A stretch of DNA of 64,000 nt from Lapidilactobacillus mulanensis (GCF_003946215.1 NZ_RHOW01000005.1:22420-86419), one strand, 5' to 3'. Numbered from the stretch's first letter, positions 7,569-16,533 are shown. A program made the numbers and translations. Notes: generated from the letters alone by a model not told the origin.

Positions 7569-9350
7569 ATGGAAACAGCCGCAATTTATCATCGCCCTGA
7601 AAGCGAGTTTGCCTATTTATATCAACCAAATGATTTTCGTGTTCGTTTACGGACCAAGCGTGGCGACGTTGCCGCAGTGAATTGCTTTTATGGCGATCCT
7701 TACGCAAGTACGACAGACGATCTGACCAATAACTCTGGTAGTTCTCATTGGGATTATCAGACCGCTTCAATGCGGATCATTGCGACGACAGAAGACTTTG
7801 ATTACTGGGAAGCTGCTTTAAAACTACCATTTAAGCGTGCACAATATGATTTCGAAGTGATCGGCAAAGATGATCAAAAAGTCTTGTATGGCGATCGCGG
7901 GGTCTTCCCATTCTCGACCGAAATGATCGGCACTAACGGCAATCCGTTCCGCATGCCATATCTACACGAAGTCGATCGGTTTAAGGAGCCAGATTGGGTA
8001 CGACACACTGTTTGGTATCAGATTTTTCCAGAACGTTTTGCCAATGGTGATAAAAATAATGACCAACCTGGCGTTAAACCATGGCGTAGTGATCTGAGTC
8101 CCAACCGGACAGATTATTATGGGGGCGATCTGCAAGGGGTTCTGGATCATTTGGATTACCTGCAAGAATTAGGCGTCAACGGTATTTATTTCTGCCCAAT
8201 CTTCAAGGCTTATTCCAATCACAAATACGATACGATCGATTATTTAGAAATTGATCCCGATTTTGGAAATAAAGAATTATTCCGCCAAGTTGTTGAAGCG
8301 GCCCATCAACGCGGCATAAAAGTCATGTTGGATGCCGTCTTCAACCATATTGGTGACCGATCTGTTCAGTGGCAAGATGTTATTGCCAACGGTGAAAATT
8401 CTCGCTTTGCGAAATGGTTCCACATTAATAAATTCCCAGTGACGTATGAAGCAACAGATAATTTCGAAAACGCTAAGGAGCTAACTTTCGATACTTTCGC
8501 ATTCACACCGCATATGCCGAAATTAAATACTGCCAATCCTGAAGTCAAACAATATCTGTTGGATGTCGCGGCATATTGGATCAAAGAATTCGATATCGAT
8601 GCTTGGCGCTTAGATGTTGCCAACGAAGTCGATCATGCATTCTGGCGCAGTTTTGCCAGCACTTGTCGCGAACTTAAAAGTGATTTCTATATTCTAGGTG
8701 AGGTGTGGCATAACTCGCAGACATGGCTGTCTGGTGACCAATTCTCAGCGGTCATGAATTATGCCTACACGGAAACACTGATCAATGGCATTGTTAATCA
8801 CACGCTGACACCAACGCGCATGGTGGATGGGCTGAATTATCAACGGACACTGTATCAACGGCAGGTCAATGAAGTCATGCTCAACACCTTAGATTCACAC
8901 GATACAGCCCGGTTATTGACGGTCTGTGATGATGATAAAGTCTTGATGCGTCAAACTTTGGCCTTCACTTTCTTACAAGAAGGCGAGCCTTGCGTTTATT
9001 ACGGCGATGAAATTGGCATGGATGGCGGCAATGATCCGGATTGCCGCAAGCCGATGAACTGGGACGAAGCCACGCAAGATCGTTCGCTGTTTAAATTCTA
9101 TCAGCAATTGATCCAACTCCGGTTAGCAAACGCCGATTTATTGACGCAAGGTGAATTTACTTGGGATGTGGTTGATGATGATCGCAAAATTGTTCAATTC
9201 ACGCGTGCACAGGGAGATAAAAAGTTGATAGCTGTTTTCAATTTAGGTGATCAACCTTGCCAGATTTCCGTAACAGGTCAGACGTTGCTTAGCCAGAATT
9301 GCGAAAATGGGCAACTTGCAGCTAAGGGATTTGCTATTTGGACTGATTAG
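7569..9350 (+). CDS. Neopullulanase / maltogenic amylase / cyclomaltodextrinase (GH13_20)
   Basis: Intracellular GH13 enzyme of 593 residues without a signal peptide. The N-terminal ~125 residues form the CBM34-type domain typical of neopullulanases and cyclomaltodextrinases, followed by the catalytic barrel. Conserved regions: DAVFNH (255-260), DAWRLD with nucleophile D349, ILGEVWH with acid/base E378, LDSHD with D445. These enzymes degrade maltodextrins, cyclodextrins and pullulan inside the cell, giving maltose and panose for MalP and the alpha-glucosidase. AGAGAGG precedes the ATG. The three names overlap in this family and cannot be separated here. Confidence 0.88.
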   Translation: METAAIYHRPESEFAYLYQPNDFRVRLRTKRGDVAAVNCFYGDPYASTTDDLTNNSGSSHWDYQTASMRIIATTEDFDYWEAALKLPFKRAQYDFEVIGKDDQKVLYGDRGVFPFSTEMIGTNGNPFRMPYLHEVDRFKEPDWVRHTVWYQIFPERFANGDKNNDQPGVKPWRSDLSPNRTDYYGGDLQGVLDHLDYLQELGVNGIYFCPIFKAYSNHKYDTIDYLEIDPDFGNKELFRQVVEAAHQRGIKVMLDAVFNHIGDRSVQWQDVIANGENSRFAKWFHINKFPVTYEATDNFENAKELTFDTFAFTPHMPKLNTANPEVKQYLLDVAAYWIKEFDIDAWRLDVANEVDHAFWRSFASTCRELKSDFYILGEVWHNSQTWLSGDQFSAVMNYAYTETLINGIVNHTLTPTRMVDGLNYQRTLYQRQVNEVMLNTLDSHDTARLLTVCDDDKVLMRQTLAFTFLQEGEPCVYYGDEIGMDGGNDPDCRKPMNWDEATQDRSLFKFYQQLIQLRLANADLLTQGEFTWDVVDDDRKIVQFTRAQGDKKLIAVFNLGDQPCQISVTGQTLLSQNCENGQLAAKGFAIWTD

Positions 9351-9366
9351 CCGGTTAAAAATTTTA

Positions 9367-9599
9367 TCTACCTTCGGTCGTGGCTGCGTGGGGCAAGTGA
9401 CTGACTACTGTGGGGACGGTTCCAGGCTTCTCCCAAGTTCGGGGAAAAGTCTTCCACCTCGATTTCGAGCTTTTTCTCAATCGCCAAACCCGCTCTGAGA
9501 AAAATCTCGAAATGCGCCCCTGCTGTAAGCGACGATGGACCATGTCGCAACAGCAGTTTCACAGTGTCGTCACTTGCCCCGCGCAGCCGCGACCTAAAC
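9367..9599 (+). repeat. Cloverleaf repeat, type A copy 2
   Basis: Arms GGTCGTGGCTGCGTGGGGCA / complement at 9571-9593. P2 is CTTCTCCC-AAGTTC-GGGGAAAAG. P3 is ATTTCGAG-C-TTTTTCTCA paired with TGAGAAAAA-T-CTCGAAAT, conserving the C-T mismatch. P4 is CTGCTGT/AACAGCAG enclosing GCGAC..GTCGC. A CTAAAC/GTTTAG tail hairpin follows. It lacks the insertion found in copy 1. Confidence 0.85.
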
Positions 9600-9793
9600 T
9601 GGAATTGGTTTAGTGGTGAACTGGGAAGAACTGGGTTTGTGTGCATGAGTTTATTTCATGGTCAACAACTTTACTGCGAGAAATATGATCAAGCTTGATA
9701 TTTTGCTACTAAATATTTATGTTGCTCAGAAAAGATTCGTAGGGGAGAAAGCCCAGTTTAGAATCCAAATCTGTTTACTAGAATAGACCCGCA

Positions 9794-9990
9794 GAATTTG
9801 CGGAAGAGAATGAACAGCACACTGTGATAATGCTCTTAGCGATATGGTTCACCGTCGCTTAGAGCATGGGAAATTCGGAGATCTTGCGGTTTTGGCAAGA
9901 GCTCCAAATTTAGGCGGAAGAATTTTGACGGGCTTCCAAAATCCTGCAGCCGTCCCCACGAGTGAGCTGTTCATTCTCTGCAGCAAATTC
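9794..9990 (-). repeat. Cloverleaf repeat, type D copy 2
   Basis: About 95 percent identical by eye to 1541-1737, with the same arms and the same GGA/GGA (minus strand TCC/TCC) internal loop. It lies at the same distance from a type A element, so the A+D block of some 650-750 bp was duplicated on either side of the maltose transporter genes. Confidence 0.8.
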
Positions 9991-10043
9991 AAGCTGCAGT
10001 TTCCCAATAACTACACTTTTCAAACTATTCAGATTCAGTCGAA

Positions 10044-10113
10044 AGAATTTCCGTACTTTGGAAATCCTGGAGCCGTCCCCACAAGTGAGCTGTTCATTCT
10101 CTGGAGCAAATTC
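10044..10113 (-). repeat. Type D cloverleaf fragment
   Basis: Contains only the P1 strand ending GCAAATTC, the GTGGGGACGGCTCCAGGATT core (minus strand) and a P2 hairpin ATTTCC-AAAGTAC-GGAAAT. The rest of the element is missing. Confidence 0.65.
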
Positions 10114-10172
10114 ATACCGCCATTACCCGCAATCATGCATTTTAAGTCATTCAAGTTCATGAAGAAGCTATA

Positions 10173-10213
10173 CTTCGGAAATTTCGGAGCAGTTCGTTCT
10201 CTTCCGCAAATTC
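10173..10213. repeat. Type D cloverleaf arm fragment
   Basis: Carries GTTCGTTCTCTTCCGCAAATTC-like arm sequence only (one P1 strand). It is probably a decayed end; AT-rich unique sequence follows to the malP promoter. Confidence 0.45.
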
Positions 10214-10311
10214 AAACTGCAGTTAATAGCAACCTAGAATATTTTTCATAGTACGCCACCACGACTGAAGACAAATGTTTAGCCAGTTCACTTGTTGTGT
10301 TGTGGCGTTTC

Positions 10312-10387
10312 TGATATCGGTAACATCCATTTTCGCCTTGATTAACGACTAAGATGTTGCAATAATGACTGATGTAAGCGAATTAAA
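10312..10387 (+). promoter_or_regulatory. Maltose promoter 4: operator, promoter and cre-like site before malP
   Basis: Operator TGATATCGGTAACA (10312-10325, one change from the palindrome), -35 TTGATT (10338-10343), 17-base spacer, -10 AATAAT (10361-10366), then cre-like ATGTAAGCGAATTAAA (10372-10387). The layout matches the malE promoter base for base in several stretches. Confidence 0.75.
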
Positions 10388-10432
10388 TCCATTTTAAAGA
10401 TTAATTTATTCAGTAACAAGAGGAGTAGTATC

Positions 10433-12724
10433 ATGACAAAACGATTATTTGACATTGATCCTTGGGTGATCAAAACAAACAAGCTGGCAGTTGCTGATAA
10501 ACGATTGCAGGAAAGTATTACGTCGATCGGAAATAGTTATATGGGCATGCGTGGCAATTTCGAGGAGAATTATAGCGGCGATACGCTTAAAGGCCTCTAT
10601 CTTGCTGGTGTTTGGTATCCAGATAAGACGCGTGTTGGTTGGTGGAAAAATGGTTATCCTGAGTATTTCGGGAAGGCCATCAACTCGCCCGATTTTCTCA
10701 GTATTCCGATTTCCGTCAATGGTGAAGACGTTGACCTTGCTAAAATCGACTATACGAATTTTGCGTTAGCTCTAGATATGCATGATGGTGTCTTGCGCCG
10801 GAGTTTCGTGGGCGATTTTGCAGATGGCGTCCAAGTTAAATTCGAGTTTGCGCGTTTCATGAGTAATAAAACGCAAGAATTGGGATTGATTTCGGTTAAG
10901 GCGACTGTTCTGGCTGGTCAGGCCGAATTAGTCTTTCAACCGCTGATCAATAGCAACGTGCATAACGAAGATTCGAATTATGATGAAAATTTCTGGGAAT
11001 TAAAAAATCATGCCGCTGTGGCCAATAATCGTTACAGTCTCACTGTCGAAACGAAACCGAATCCTTTTGGCACGCCACGTTTTACCGTCACTGAACAAAT
11101 GCAAAGTCTGGTGAGCGCTCCGACTGAAATTACGCGCGAAGCTAATGTGACTGAAGAAGCGGTCGCAGAAAAAATTACCGTGGCTTTAGCTACTGGTCAG
11201 TCTGTTGATTTGCTCAAACAAGTTGCCGTCGTGACGAGTCGCGATGTCGAAGAAAGTCAGCAACAAGCTAAGGCAACCGAAATTTTGCAGGCTGCGAGTC
11301 AGAAGCCTTTTGCAGAACACTTAGCAGATCAAGATCAAGTTTGGCAGCAACGTTGGGCACAATCAGATGTTCAAATCGATGGCGATCCAGCTGCCCAACA
11401 AGGTATTCGCTTTAATATTTTGCAATTGTTCATGACTTATTATGGCGAAGATTCACGTTTGAATGTTGGACCAAAGGGCTTTACTGGCGAGAAATACGGT
11501 GGCGCTACTTATTGGGACACTGAGGCTTATATTGTGCCGATGTATTTGGCGGTCACTGAGCCGAAAGTCAGTCGTCAATTGTTGGAATATCGTTACCGTC
11601 AATTACCTGGTGCCTTTCATAATGCGCAACAACAGGGTCTTAAGGGCGCATTGTATCCGATGGTCACTTTTGACGGGATCGAATGTCACAATGAGTGGGA
11701 AATTACGTTTGAAGAAATTCACCGTAACTCCGCCATTGCTCATGCGATCTATGATTACACCGATTATACCGGCGATATGACTTATGTATTGGATCATGGA
11801 ATCGAAGTGCTGGTTGCGATTTCACGTTTCTGGGCAGATCGGGTTCATTATTCGAAGCACGCTCAGAAATACATGATCCACGGTGTGACTGGCCCCAATG
11901 AATATGAAAATAACGTCAACAATAATTGGTACACTAATCAAATGGCCGTCTGGGTTCTGAAGTATACCTTGTCGATCCTGAAACAGATTTCTACTGGCAA
12001 GGCTGAAAGCTTAGCCATTAACACTGATGAGGCTGCTCACTGGCAAGACATTATCGACAATATGTATTTCCCTGAAGACAAGGAGTTAGGTATTTTCTTG
12101 CAGCAAGATGGGTTTCTGGATAAAGATATTCGTCCGGCATCTTCGATCGATCCGAAAGAACGGCCAATTAATCAACACTGGTCTTGGGATAAAATTCTGC
12201 GTTCGCCATTCATTAAGCAGGCCGATGTTTTGCAAGGTATCTATTTCTTGAATGACCAGTTCACACCAGAGCAAAAGAAACGCAACTTTGATTTCTATGA
12301 GCCACTGACAGTTCATGAGTCTTCATTGTCTGCTTGCATTCACAGTATTCTCGCCGCAGAAATCGGTGAAGAAGAAAAAGCGGTCAACCTTTACGAACGG
12401 ACAGCTCGACTCGACTTGGATAATTACAATAATGATACCGACGATGGATTGCACATCACATCCATGAGTGGTGGCTGGTTGGCAATTGTTCAAGGCTTTG
12501 CTGGTATGCGCCATCATGATGGTCAATTGTCATTCAAGTTATTCTGTCCCAAAAATTGGCAAGGCTATTCATTCAAAGTTAATTTTCGCGGTCGCTCATT
12601 AGCTGTTAAGGTTGGCCACGGTCAGAGTGAGATCACTTTGCTGGCTGGTGACGATTTGGAATTGACTGTGAATCAACAAAAAGTTAATTTACAACCAGAT
12701 CAGACCCAATTGATCAATAACTAA
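10433..12724 (+). CDS. malP: Maltose phosphorylase (GH65)
   Basis: Converts maltose plus phosphate into glucose and beta-D-glucose 1-phosphate in the cytoplasm. At 763 residues it has the usual GH65 phosphorylase length: an N-terminal beta-sandwich (about 1-270), a helical linker, the (alpha/alpha)6 barrel and a C-terminal beta domain. Family signatures include GGATYWDTEAY, HNEWEITFEEIHRNS and VTGPNEYENNVNNNWYTN, the last with the catalytic Glu at about residue 490. RBS AGAGGAG. Its beta-phosphoglucomutase partner, often adjacent in lactic acid bacteria, is not here. Trehalose or kojibiose phosphorylases are sister families; the maltose context favours MalP. Confidence 0.92.
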   Translation: MTKRLFDIDPWVIKTNKLAVADKRLQESITSIGNSYMGMRGNFEENYSGDTLKGLYLAGVWYPDKTRVGWWKNGYPEYFGKAINSPDFLSIPISVNGEDVDLAKIDYTNFALALDMHDGVLRRSFVGDFADGVQVKFEFARFMSNKTQELGLISVKATVLAGQAELVFQPLINSNVHNEDSNYDENFWELKNHAAVANNRYSLTVETKPNPFGTPRFTVTEQMQSLVSAPTEITREANVTEEAVAEKITVALATGQSVDLLKQVAVVTSRDVEESQQQAKATEILQAASQKPFAEHLADQDQVWQQRWAQSDVQIDGDPAAQQGIRFNILQLFMTYYGEDSRLNVGPKGFTGEKYGGATYWDTEAYIVPMYLAVTEPKVSRQLLEYRYRQLPGAFHNAQQQGLKGALYPMVTFDGIECHNEWEITFEEIHRNSAIAHAIYDYTDYTGDMTYVLDHGIEVLVAISRFWADRVHYSKHAQKYMIHGVTGPNEYENNVNNNWYTNQMAVWVLKYTLSILKQISTGKAESLAINTDEAAHWQDIIDNMYFPEDKELGIFLQQDGFLDKDIRPASSIDPKERPINQHWSWDKILRSPFIKQADVLQGIYFLNDQFTPEQKKRNFDFYEPLTVHESSLSACIHSILAAEIGEEEKAVNLYERTARLDLDNYNNDTDDGLHITSMSGGWLAIVQGFAGMRHHDGQLSFKLFCPKNWQGYSFKVNFRGRSLAVKVGHGQSEITLLAGDDLELTVNQQKVNLQPDQTQLINN

Positions 12725-12739
12725 TTCATTTAAAAGTAA

Positions 12740-12796
12740 ACGTACAAGTTCAATGACACCATTTTTATGGGTGCTGTTGAGTTGGTACGCTTTTTT
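12740..12796 (+). terminator. Intrinsic terminator after malP
   Basis: A long imperfect stem (CGTACAAGTTCAATGACACC with GGTGCTGTTGAGTTGGTACG) is followed by a run of six T residues. Confidence 0.75.
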
Positions 12797-12872
12797 GATA
12801 CATAGATCATGGTGGCGGGTTCTTGCAGTTTGCATTCTGAAATGTGACCTACCTGAGTCAGGAGGCTCTTCC

Positions 12873-12901
12873 TTGACTTTACGCAGGATAGGCCTTAAAT
12901 T
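12873..12901 (+). promoter_or_regulatory. Promoter of the mgtA leader
   Basis: TTGACT (12873-12878), 17-base spacer, TAAATT (12896-12901), about 30 bases before the M-box begins. Confidence 0.55.
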
Positions 12902-12928
12902 GGAATGGTAGATAGAATTAAATATGAT

Positions 12929-13084
12929 TTGTTAGGTGAGGCTCCTATACGAACACAGGCTACTGCCCAGAAAAAGTCGAGAGACACCAATGGGTAGAAC
13001 AGGGATTGTCGAATACAAGGCTTTCCATAAGGTAGCTGGGATCTGATCAGATTCCTACGTTGTATAGTGCTAAAGCCCAACGAC
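12929..13084 (+). promoter_or_regulatory. M-box (ykoK leader) Mg2+ riboswitch
   Basis: The conserved M-box core is recognisable in order: GTTAGGTGAGGCTCCTATAC, CTACTGCCCAGAAAA, GAGACACCAATGGGTAGAAC, GTAGCTGGGAT and AGTGCTAAAGCCCAACGA. The P1 strands GTTRGG/CCCAAC close it. It senses intracellular Mg2+ and shuts down downstream transcription when Mg2+ is plentiful. It lies in the leader of the Mg2+ P-ATPase gene, which agrees with known M-box targets. Confidence 0.93.
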
Positions 13085-13354
13085 TAGATCAATTGAGCTT
13101 ATTTAGCAAGTTCTTTTAACTTTTCGCTGTGGTTTTGGTGGTGAGTTTTGGGGGCTTGTTATTTTTTTGCCTATAAACTTGAAACGGTGGCTCATTTGTT
13201 TGTTTTGAGTTAGTGCAGATTGTCTGAAGATGCTGGTTTTAAGTTGAACAGATTTATGAAGGGGTTGAGTTGTTTGGTAAAAATATCGTAGGCTTCATTT
13301 TAAATTGCTTTAATTTTAAGGAGATGAGCGTAGATGGATGATGGCCATAGCCCG

Positions 13355-13438
13355 AGGGAATTTCGTGATGTTCGGGTGTGGCAGACATTGATCTAGACGC
13401 AACTCTAAAGATATCACGTTATTTCCCTCTGTATTTTT
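13355..13438 (+). promoter_or_regulatory. Large leader hairpin just before mgtA
   Basis: AGGGAATTTCGTGAT (13355-13369) pairs with ATCACGTTATTTCCCT (13413-13428) and is followed by CTGTATTTTT, ending about 20 bases before the mgtA ATG. It could be a terminator or a structure that hides the ribosome binding site. Between the M-box and this hairpin there is AT- and T-rich leader with a T7 run near 13164 and no gene. Confidence 0.55.
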
Positions 13439-13458
13439 GAGAGAAGAGAGGAATAACA

Positions 13459-16095
13459 ATGAAGAAAAAAATTGATTATGATTCATTTGCGCGGGCAACT
13501 TCGGTTCAAGTTCGGCGCCAATTTCAAACGAGAAGAACCGGTTTAGGAACCGCACAAGTCGAAGCGTCGCGTCTCAAAAATGGCGACAACAAATTAACTT
13601 ATCATCAAAAAACACCTTTGATCGTCGAGGCGATTAAAGCATACTTAACGCCTTTTACGTTGGTGTTGATTTTGCTTGCGGTCATTTCTTTTTTCACGGA
13701 TTACGTCAAGGCGGCGCCACAAGATCGTAGTCTGTTCGGCGTCTTGATCATCATTGTCTTGGTGCTGATCAGCGGGACGATGTCGTTGATTCAAACCGTT
13801 CAGTCTGACCAAGCTGCAGATCGAATGGAGTCGATGGTCACGTCGACCGTTTCGGTTAAACGTGCAGGTCAAATCCGTGATATTTCGCCAGATGACATTG
13901 TTTGTGGCGATCTCGTTCAGTTGTCAGCGGGTGCCATGATTCCAGCCGATTTAAGATTACTAGAGAGTAAAGACTTGTCGGTTTCGCAAGCGGCATTAAC
14001 GGGTGAGAGTTATCCGGTTGAGAAAAATGCCGACGCGCACGTGACTGAGGCAGCCTCTGAAACAAGTTATCAGAATTTAGTCTTCATGGGCAGCAATGTG
14101 TTCAGTGGCACCGCGGAAGCAATTGTGATCGCCACAGGTGACCGGACTGTTTTCGGGGATGTAGTCAAAGATTTAGGTGCGAAACCGACGCCGACGAATT
14201 TTGAAACCGGTGTGCAACAGACGTCGCTGTTATTGATCCGCTTCATGTCTTTGATGGCACCAACCGTCATTATCATCAATGGCTTTACCAAAGGCGATTG
14301 GATGCAGGCACTCACGTTTGGCTTGTCGGTTGCGGTGGGACTGACACCGGAAATGTTGCCGATGATCGTGACTACGAATCTGGTTCGCGGCGCCAATCGC
14401 ATGGCGAAGAAAGGTACGCTGATCAAACATTTGAATGCCATTCAAAATTTTGGTGCGATCGATGTTTTGTGTACTGACAAAACCGGCACGTTGACTGAAG
14501 ACAAGATTGTTTTGTCGCAGTATCTGAATTGCGCTGGCCAGACAGACGAGCGTGTTTTGCGCACCGCATATCTGAATAGTTTCTATCAGACCGGATTGAA
14601 AAATTTGCTGGATGTGGCAGTTATTAACGCCACCAAAGCACGATTCGCTACTGAAAGTTTTAACTATGAGAAGCTCGATGAAATTCCGTTTGATTTTCAA
14701 CGGCGGCGCATGAGCGTTGTTGTCCGTGATCAAACTGGTTCCGCGCAATTGATCACGAAGGGTGCCATCGAAGAAATGTTGGCAGTCACTCATTACGTTG
14801 AACAAAATGGCGAAGTCGAACCACTGGCGGCTTCCGAGAAAAAACAAGTTTTGGCGCGTGTTGCGCAACTCAACGCCCAGGGCTTGCGTGTGATCGGTGT
14901 TGCGCAGAAGACTTACCAAACTGCACCGCGCAATTTTTCTGTGGCTGAGGAAAATGACATGACGTTAGTTGGCTATCTGGCGTTTCTGGATCCACCTAAA
15001 AAGAGTGCGAAGGCTGCCTTACAAAAGTTGAAAAAACTTGAGGTGAATGTCAAAGTCCTCACTGGCGACAACGAGCTAGTAACGCGGGCCATGTGCAATC
15101 AAGTCGGTTTAGATCACGCGGAACTCATTACCGGCGAACAACTGAATTCGTTAGATGAGACGCAGATGTCAGCCGCAGTCGAACGCAATCAAGTCTTCGT
15201 CAAACTGAATCCGCAACAAAAAAAGCATATTATGAGCTTGCTCAAAGAGAATGGTCACACCGTCGGCTTCATGGGTGATGGCATTAACGATGCACCAGCC
15301 ATGAAAACAGCTGACGTGGGGATTTCTGTAGATACTGCAGTAGACGTGGCGAAAGATTCGGCCGATGTAATTTTGCTTCATAAAGATTTGGATGTGCTCG
15401 CTACTGGACTATTAGTTGGGCGCGAGACTTTCGGTAATATCATGAAATACATCAAGGCGACGACGAGTTCTAACTTTGGTAATATGTTGTCGGTTTTATG
15501 TGCAAGTATTTTCCTGCCATTTTTACCAATGTTGCCGGTTCAGATCTTATTGCTCAATCTGATTTACGATTTGGCCTGCATGTCAATTCCGTGGGATCGA
15601 ATGGATCCAGAGTATTTAGAGAAGCCGAAAAAATGGACGGCCAACAGCATCAGCAAGTTTATGATTTGGTTTGGACCCACCAGCTCGATTTTTGATATCA
15701 CGACTTATTTGTTACTGTATTTTGTAATCTGCCCTGGTATTGTTGGGGGTAGTTATCATACTTTGTCCGCGACACAGCAAGTTGTTTTTATCGCTTTGTT
15801 TCATGCGGGCTGGTTTGTGGAATCATTGTGGACACAAACGCTGGTCTTGCATGCGTTGCGGACGCCGAAGATCCCGTTTATTCAGAGCACCGCAGCAAAG
15901 GCGTTGTTGATTGCCTCAGCTGTTGAAATTAGCTTCGGTTCATTGTTACCATTCACAACCATCGGACATGATATTGGCCTGACTAATTTGCCAATGAGCT
16001 ATTGGCCATGGTTATTATTGACAGTGGTCGCGTATTTAGTTGTCGTAACTTTTGCGAAGAAAATTTATCTAAAGAAATTTGTGGAACTACTCTGA
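13459..16095 (+). CDS. mgtA: Magnesium-translocating P-type ATPase
   Basis: P-type ATPase (878 residues, class IIIB) that imports Mg2+ at the expense of ATP. An N-terminal cation_ATPase_N region, about ten membrane segments, the actuator TGES motif (LTGESYPVEKN), the phosphorylation motif CTDKTGTLTED with D340, and the hinge GDGINDAPAMKTADVGIS are present. The metal-site region NLIYDLACMSIPWDRMD matches MgtA/MgtB. The upstream M-box riboswitch supports Mg2+ rather than Ca2+ specificity. RBS GAGAGGAA. It appears monocistronic. Confidence 0.95.
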   Translation: MKKKIDYDSFARATSVQVRRQFQTRRTGLGTAQVEASRLKNGDNKLTYHQKTPLIVEAIKAYLTPFTLVLILLAVISFFTDYVKAAPQDRSLFGVLIIIVLVLISGTMSLIQTVQSDQAADRMESMVTSTVSVKRAGQIRDISPDDIVCGDLVQLSAGAMIPADLRLLESKDLSVSQAALTGESYPVEKNADAHVTEAASETSYQNLVFMGSNVFSGTAEAIVIATGDRTVFGDVVKDLGAKPTPTNFETGVQQTSLLLIRFMSLMAPTVIIINGFTKGDWMQALTFGLSVAVGLTPEMLPMIVTTNLVRGANRMAKKGTLIKHLNAIQNFGAIDVLCTDKTGTLTEDKIVLSQYLNCAGQTDERVLRTAYLNSFYQTGLKNLLDVAVINATKARFATESFNYEKLDEIPFDFQRRRMSVVVRDQTGSAQLITKGAIEEMLAVTHYVEQNGEVEPLAASEKKQVLARVAQLNAQGLRVIGVAQKTYQTAPRNFSVAEENDMTLVGYLAFLDPPKKSAKAALQKLKKLEVNVKVLTGDNELVTRAMCNQVGLDHAELITGEQLNSLDETQMSAAVERNQVFVKLNPQQKKHIMSLLKENGHTVGFMGDGINDAPAMKTADVGISVDTAVDVAKDSADVILLHKDLDVLATGLLVGRETFGNIMKYIKATTSSNFGNMLSVLCASIFLPFLPMLPVQILLLNLIYDLACMSIPWDRMDPEYLEKPKKWTANSISKFMIWFGPTSSIFDITTYLLLYFVICPGIVGGSYHTLSATQQVVFIALFHAGWFVESLWTQTLVLHALRTPKIPFIQSTAAKALLIASAVEISFGSLLPFTTIGHDIGLTNLPMSYWPWLLLTVVAYLVVVTFAKKIYLKKFVELL

Positions 16096-16170
16096 GCACT
16101 GTGAAAACAGGACTGTCGTTTCAAAAAATTGACAATTTTCTAAATAACTATAAAATAAAGTAACAGCATT

Positions 16171-16234
16171 CTTGATTAATTAAATAAAAGCGTCTATAAT
16201 GACACCTTGTCACATGACATCGTGTCATTTTTTT
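16171..16234 (+). promoter_or_regulatory. Strong promoter with twin TetR-type operators (also a hairpin with T tract)
   Basis: TTGATT, 17-base spacer, TATAAT (16195-16200) is immediately followed by two perfect palindromes, TGACACCTTGTCA (16200-16212) and TGACATCGTGTCA (16215-16227), both TGACA-N3-TGTCA and 15 bp apart centre to centre. T7 follows. The pair sits where a repressor would block initiation, and the next gene is a TetR regulator. The outermost ATGACAC/GTGTCAT plus T tract could also act as the mgtA terminator; both uses are possible. Confidence 0.65.
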
Positions 16235-16415
16235 GTAGCTTGTTAGATTTATTGTGGAAACCCTGAATTAACGGCTCATTCTAGTTGTTGAGTTAGCCCT
16301 GTTTTATGAAAGACTCATTGTTTTCATGGATGTAAGTCTCACTTGCTTTAAATAGTTATTATGGTTGTGAAAGCTTGGCGGGTGAGTTTGATGCGCCAGA
16401 TCGAACAACATAAAT

Positions 16416-16527
16416 GTGTTCGCCATCACTGAAATCACTGGCTAAGTGACAATAACTTAAATCTTAAGACCAAGATTTGAGTTATTGTCGACTTAGCCAT
16501 TGATTTCAACCCGTGATGGCTCACAAC
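16416..16527 (+). repeat. Long-hairpin repeat H, tandem unit 1
   Basis: GTGTTCG then CCATCAC, TGAAATCA, GGCTAAGT and GACAATAACT pair in order with AGTTATTGTC, ACTTAGCC, TGATTTCA and GTGATGG around an AAGACC loop. ACCC is bulged on the 3' side and CTCACAAC ends the unit. Confidence 0.8.
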
Positions 16528-16533
16528 TTAACT

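Noticed and set aside
9844..10251. 135-codon ORF across the type D repeat region
   Set aside because: It runs through two repeat pieces and repeats its own peptide (PTSELFILWSKF); a repeat artefact, not a gene.
13094..13170. Clear terminator directly after the M-box
   Set aside because: Only weak stems (GAGCTT/AAGTTC, or TAGCAAG/CTTGTTA with a long loop before T7) were found, so I did not call it as a feature.
14230..14919. 229-codon minus-strand ORF inside mgtA
   Set aside because: Antisense shadow of a well-conserved P-ATPase; no ribosome binding site and a Cys/His/Arg/Gln-rich nonsense composition.
16199..16234. Simple terminator of mgtA as the only explanation of the hairpin
   Set aside because: Two exact TGACA-N3-TGTCA palindromes directly after a consensus TATAAT fit an operator better, though a terminator role is not excluded.
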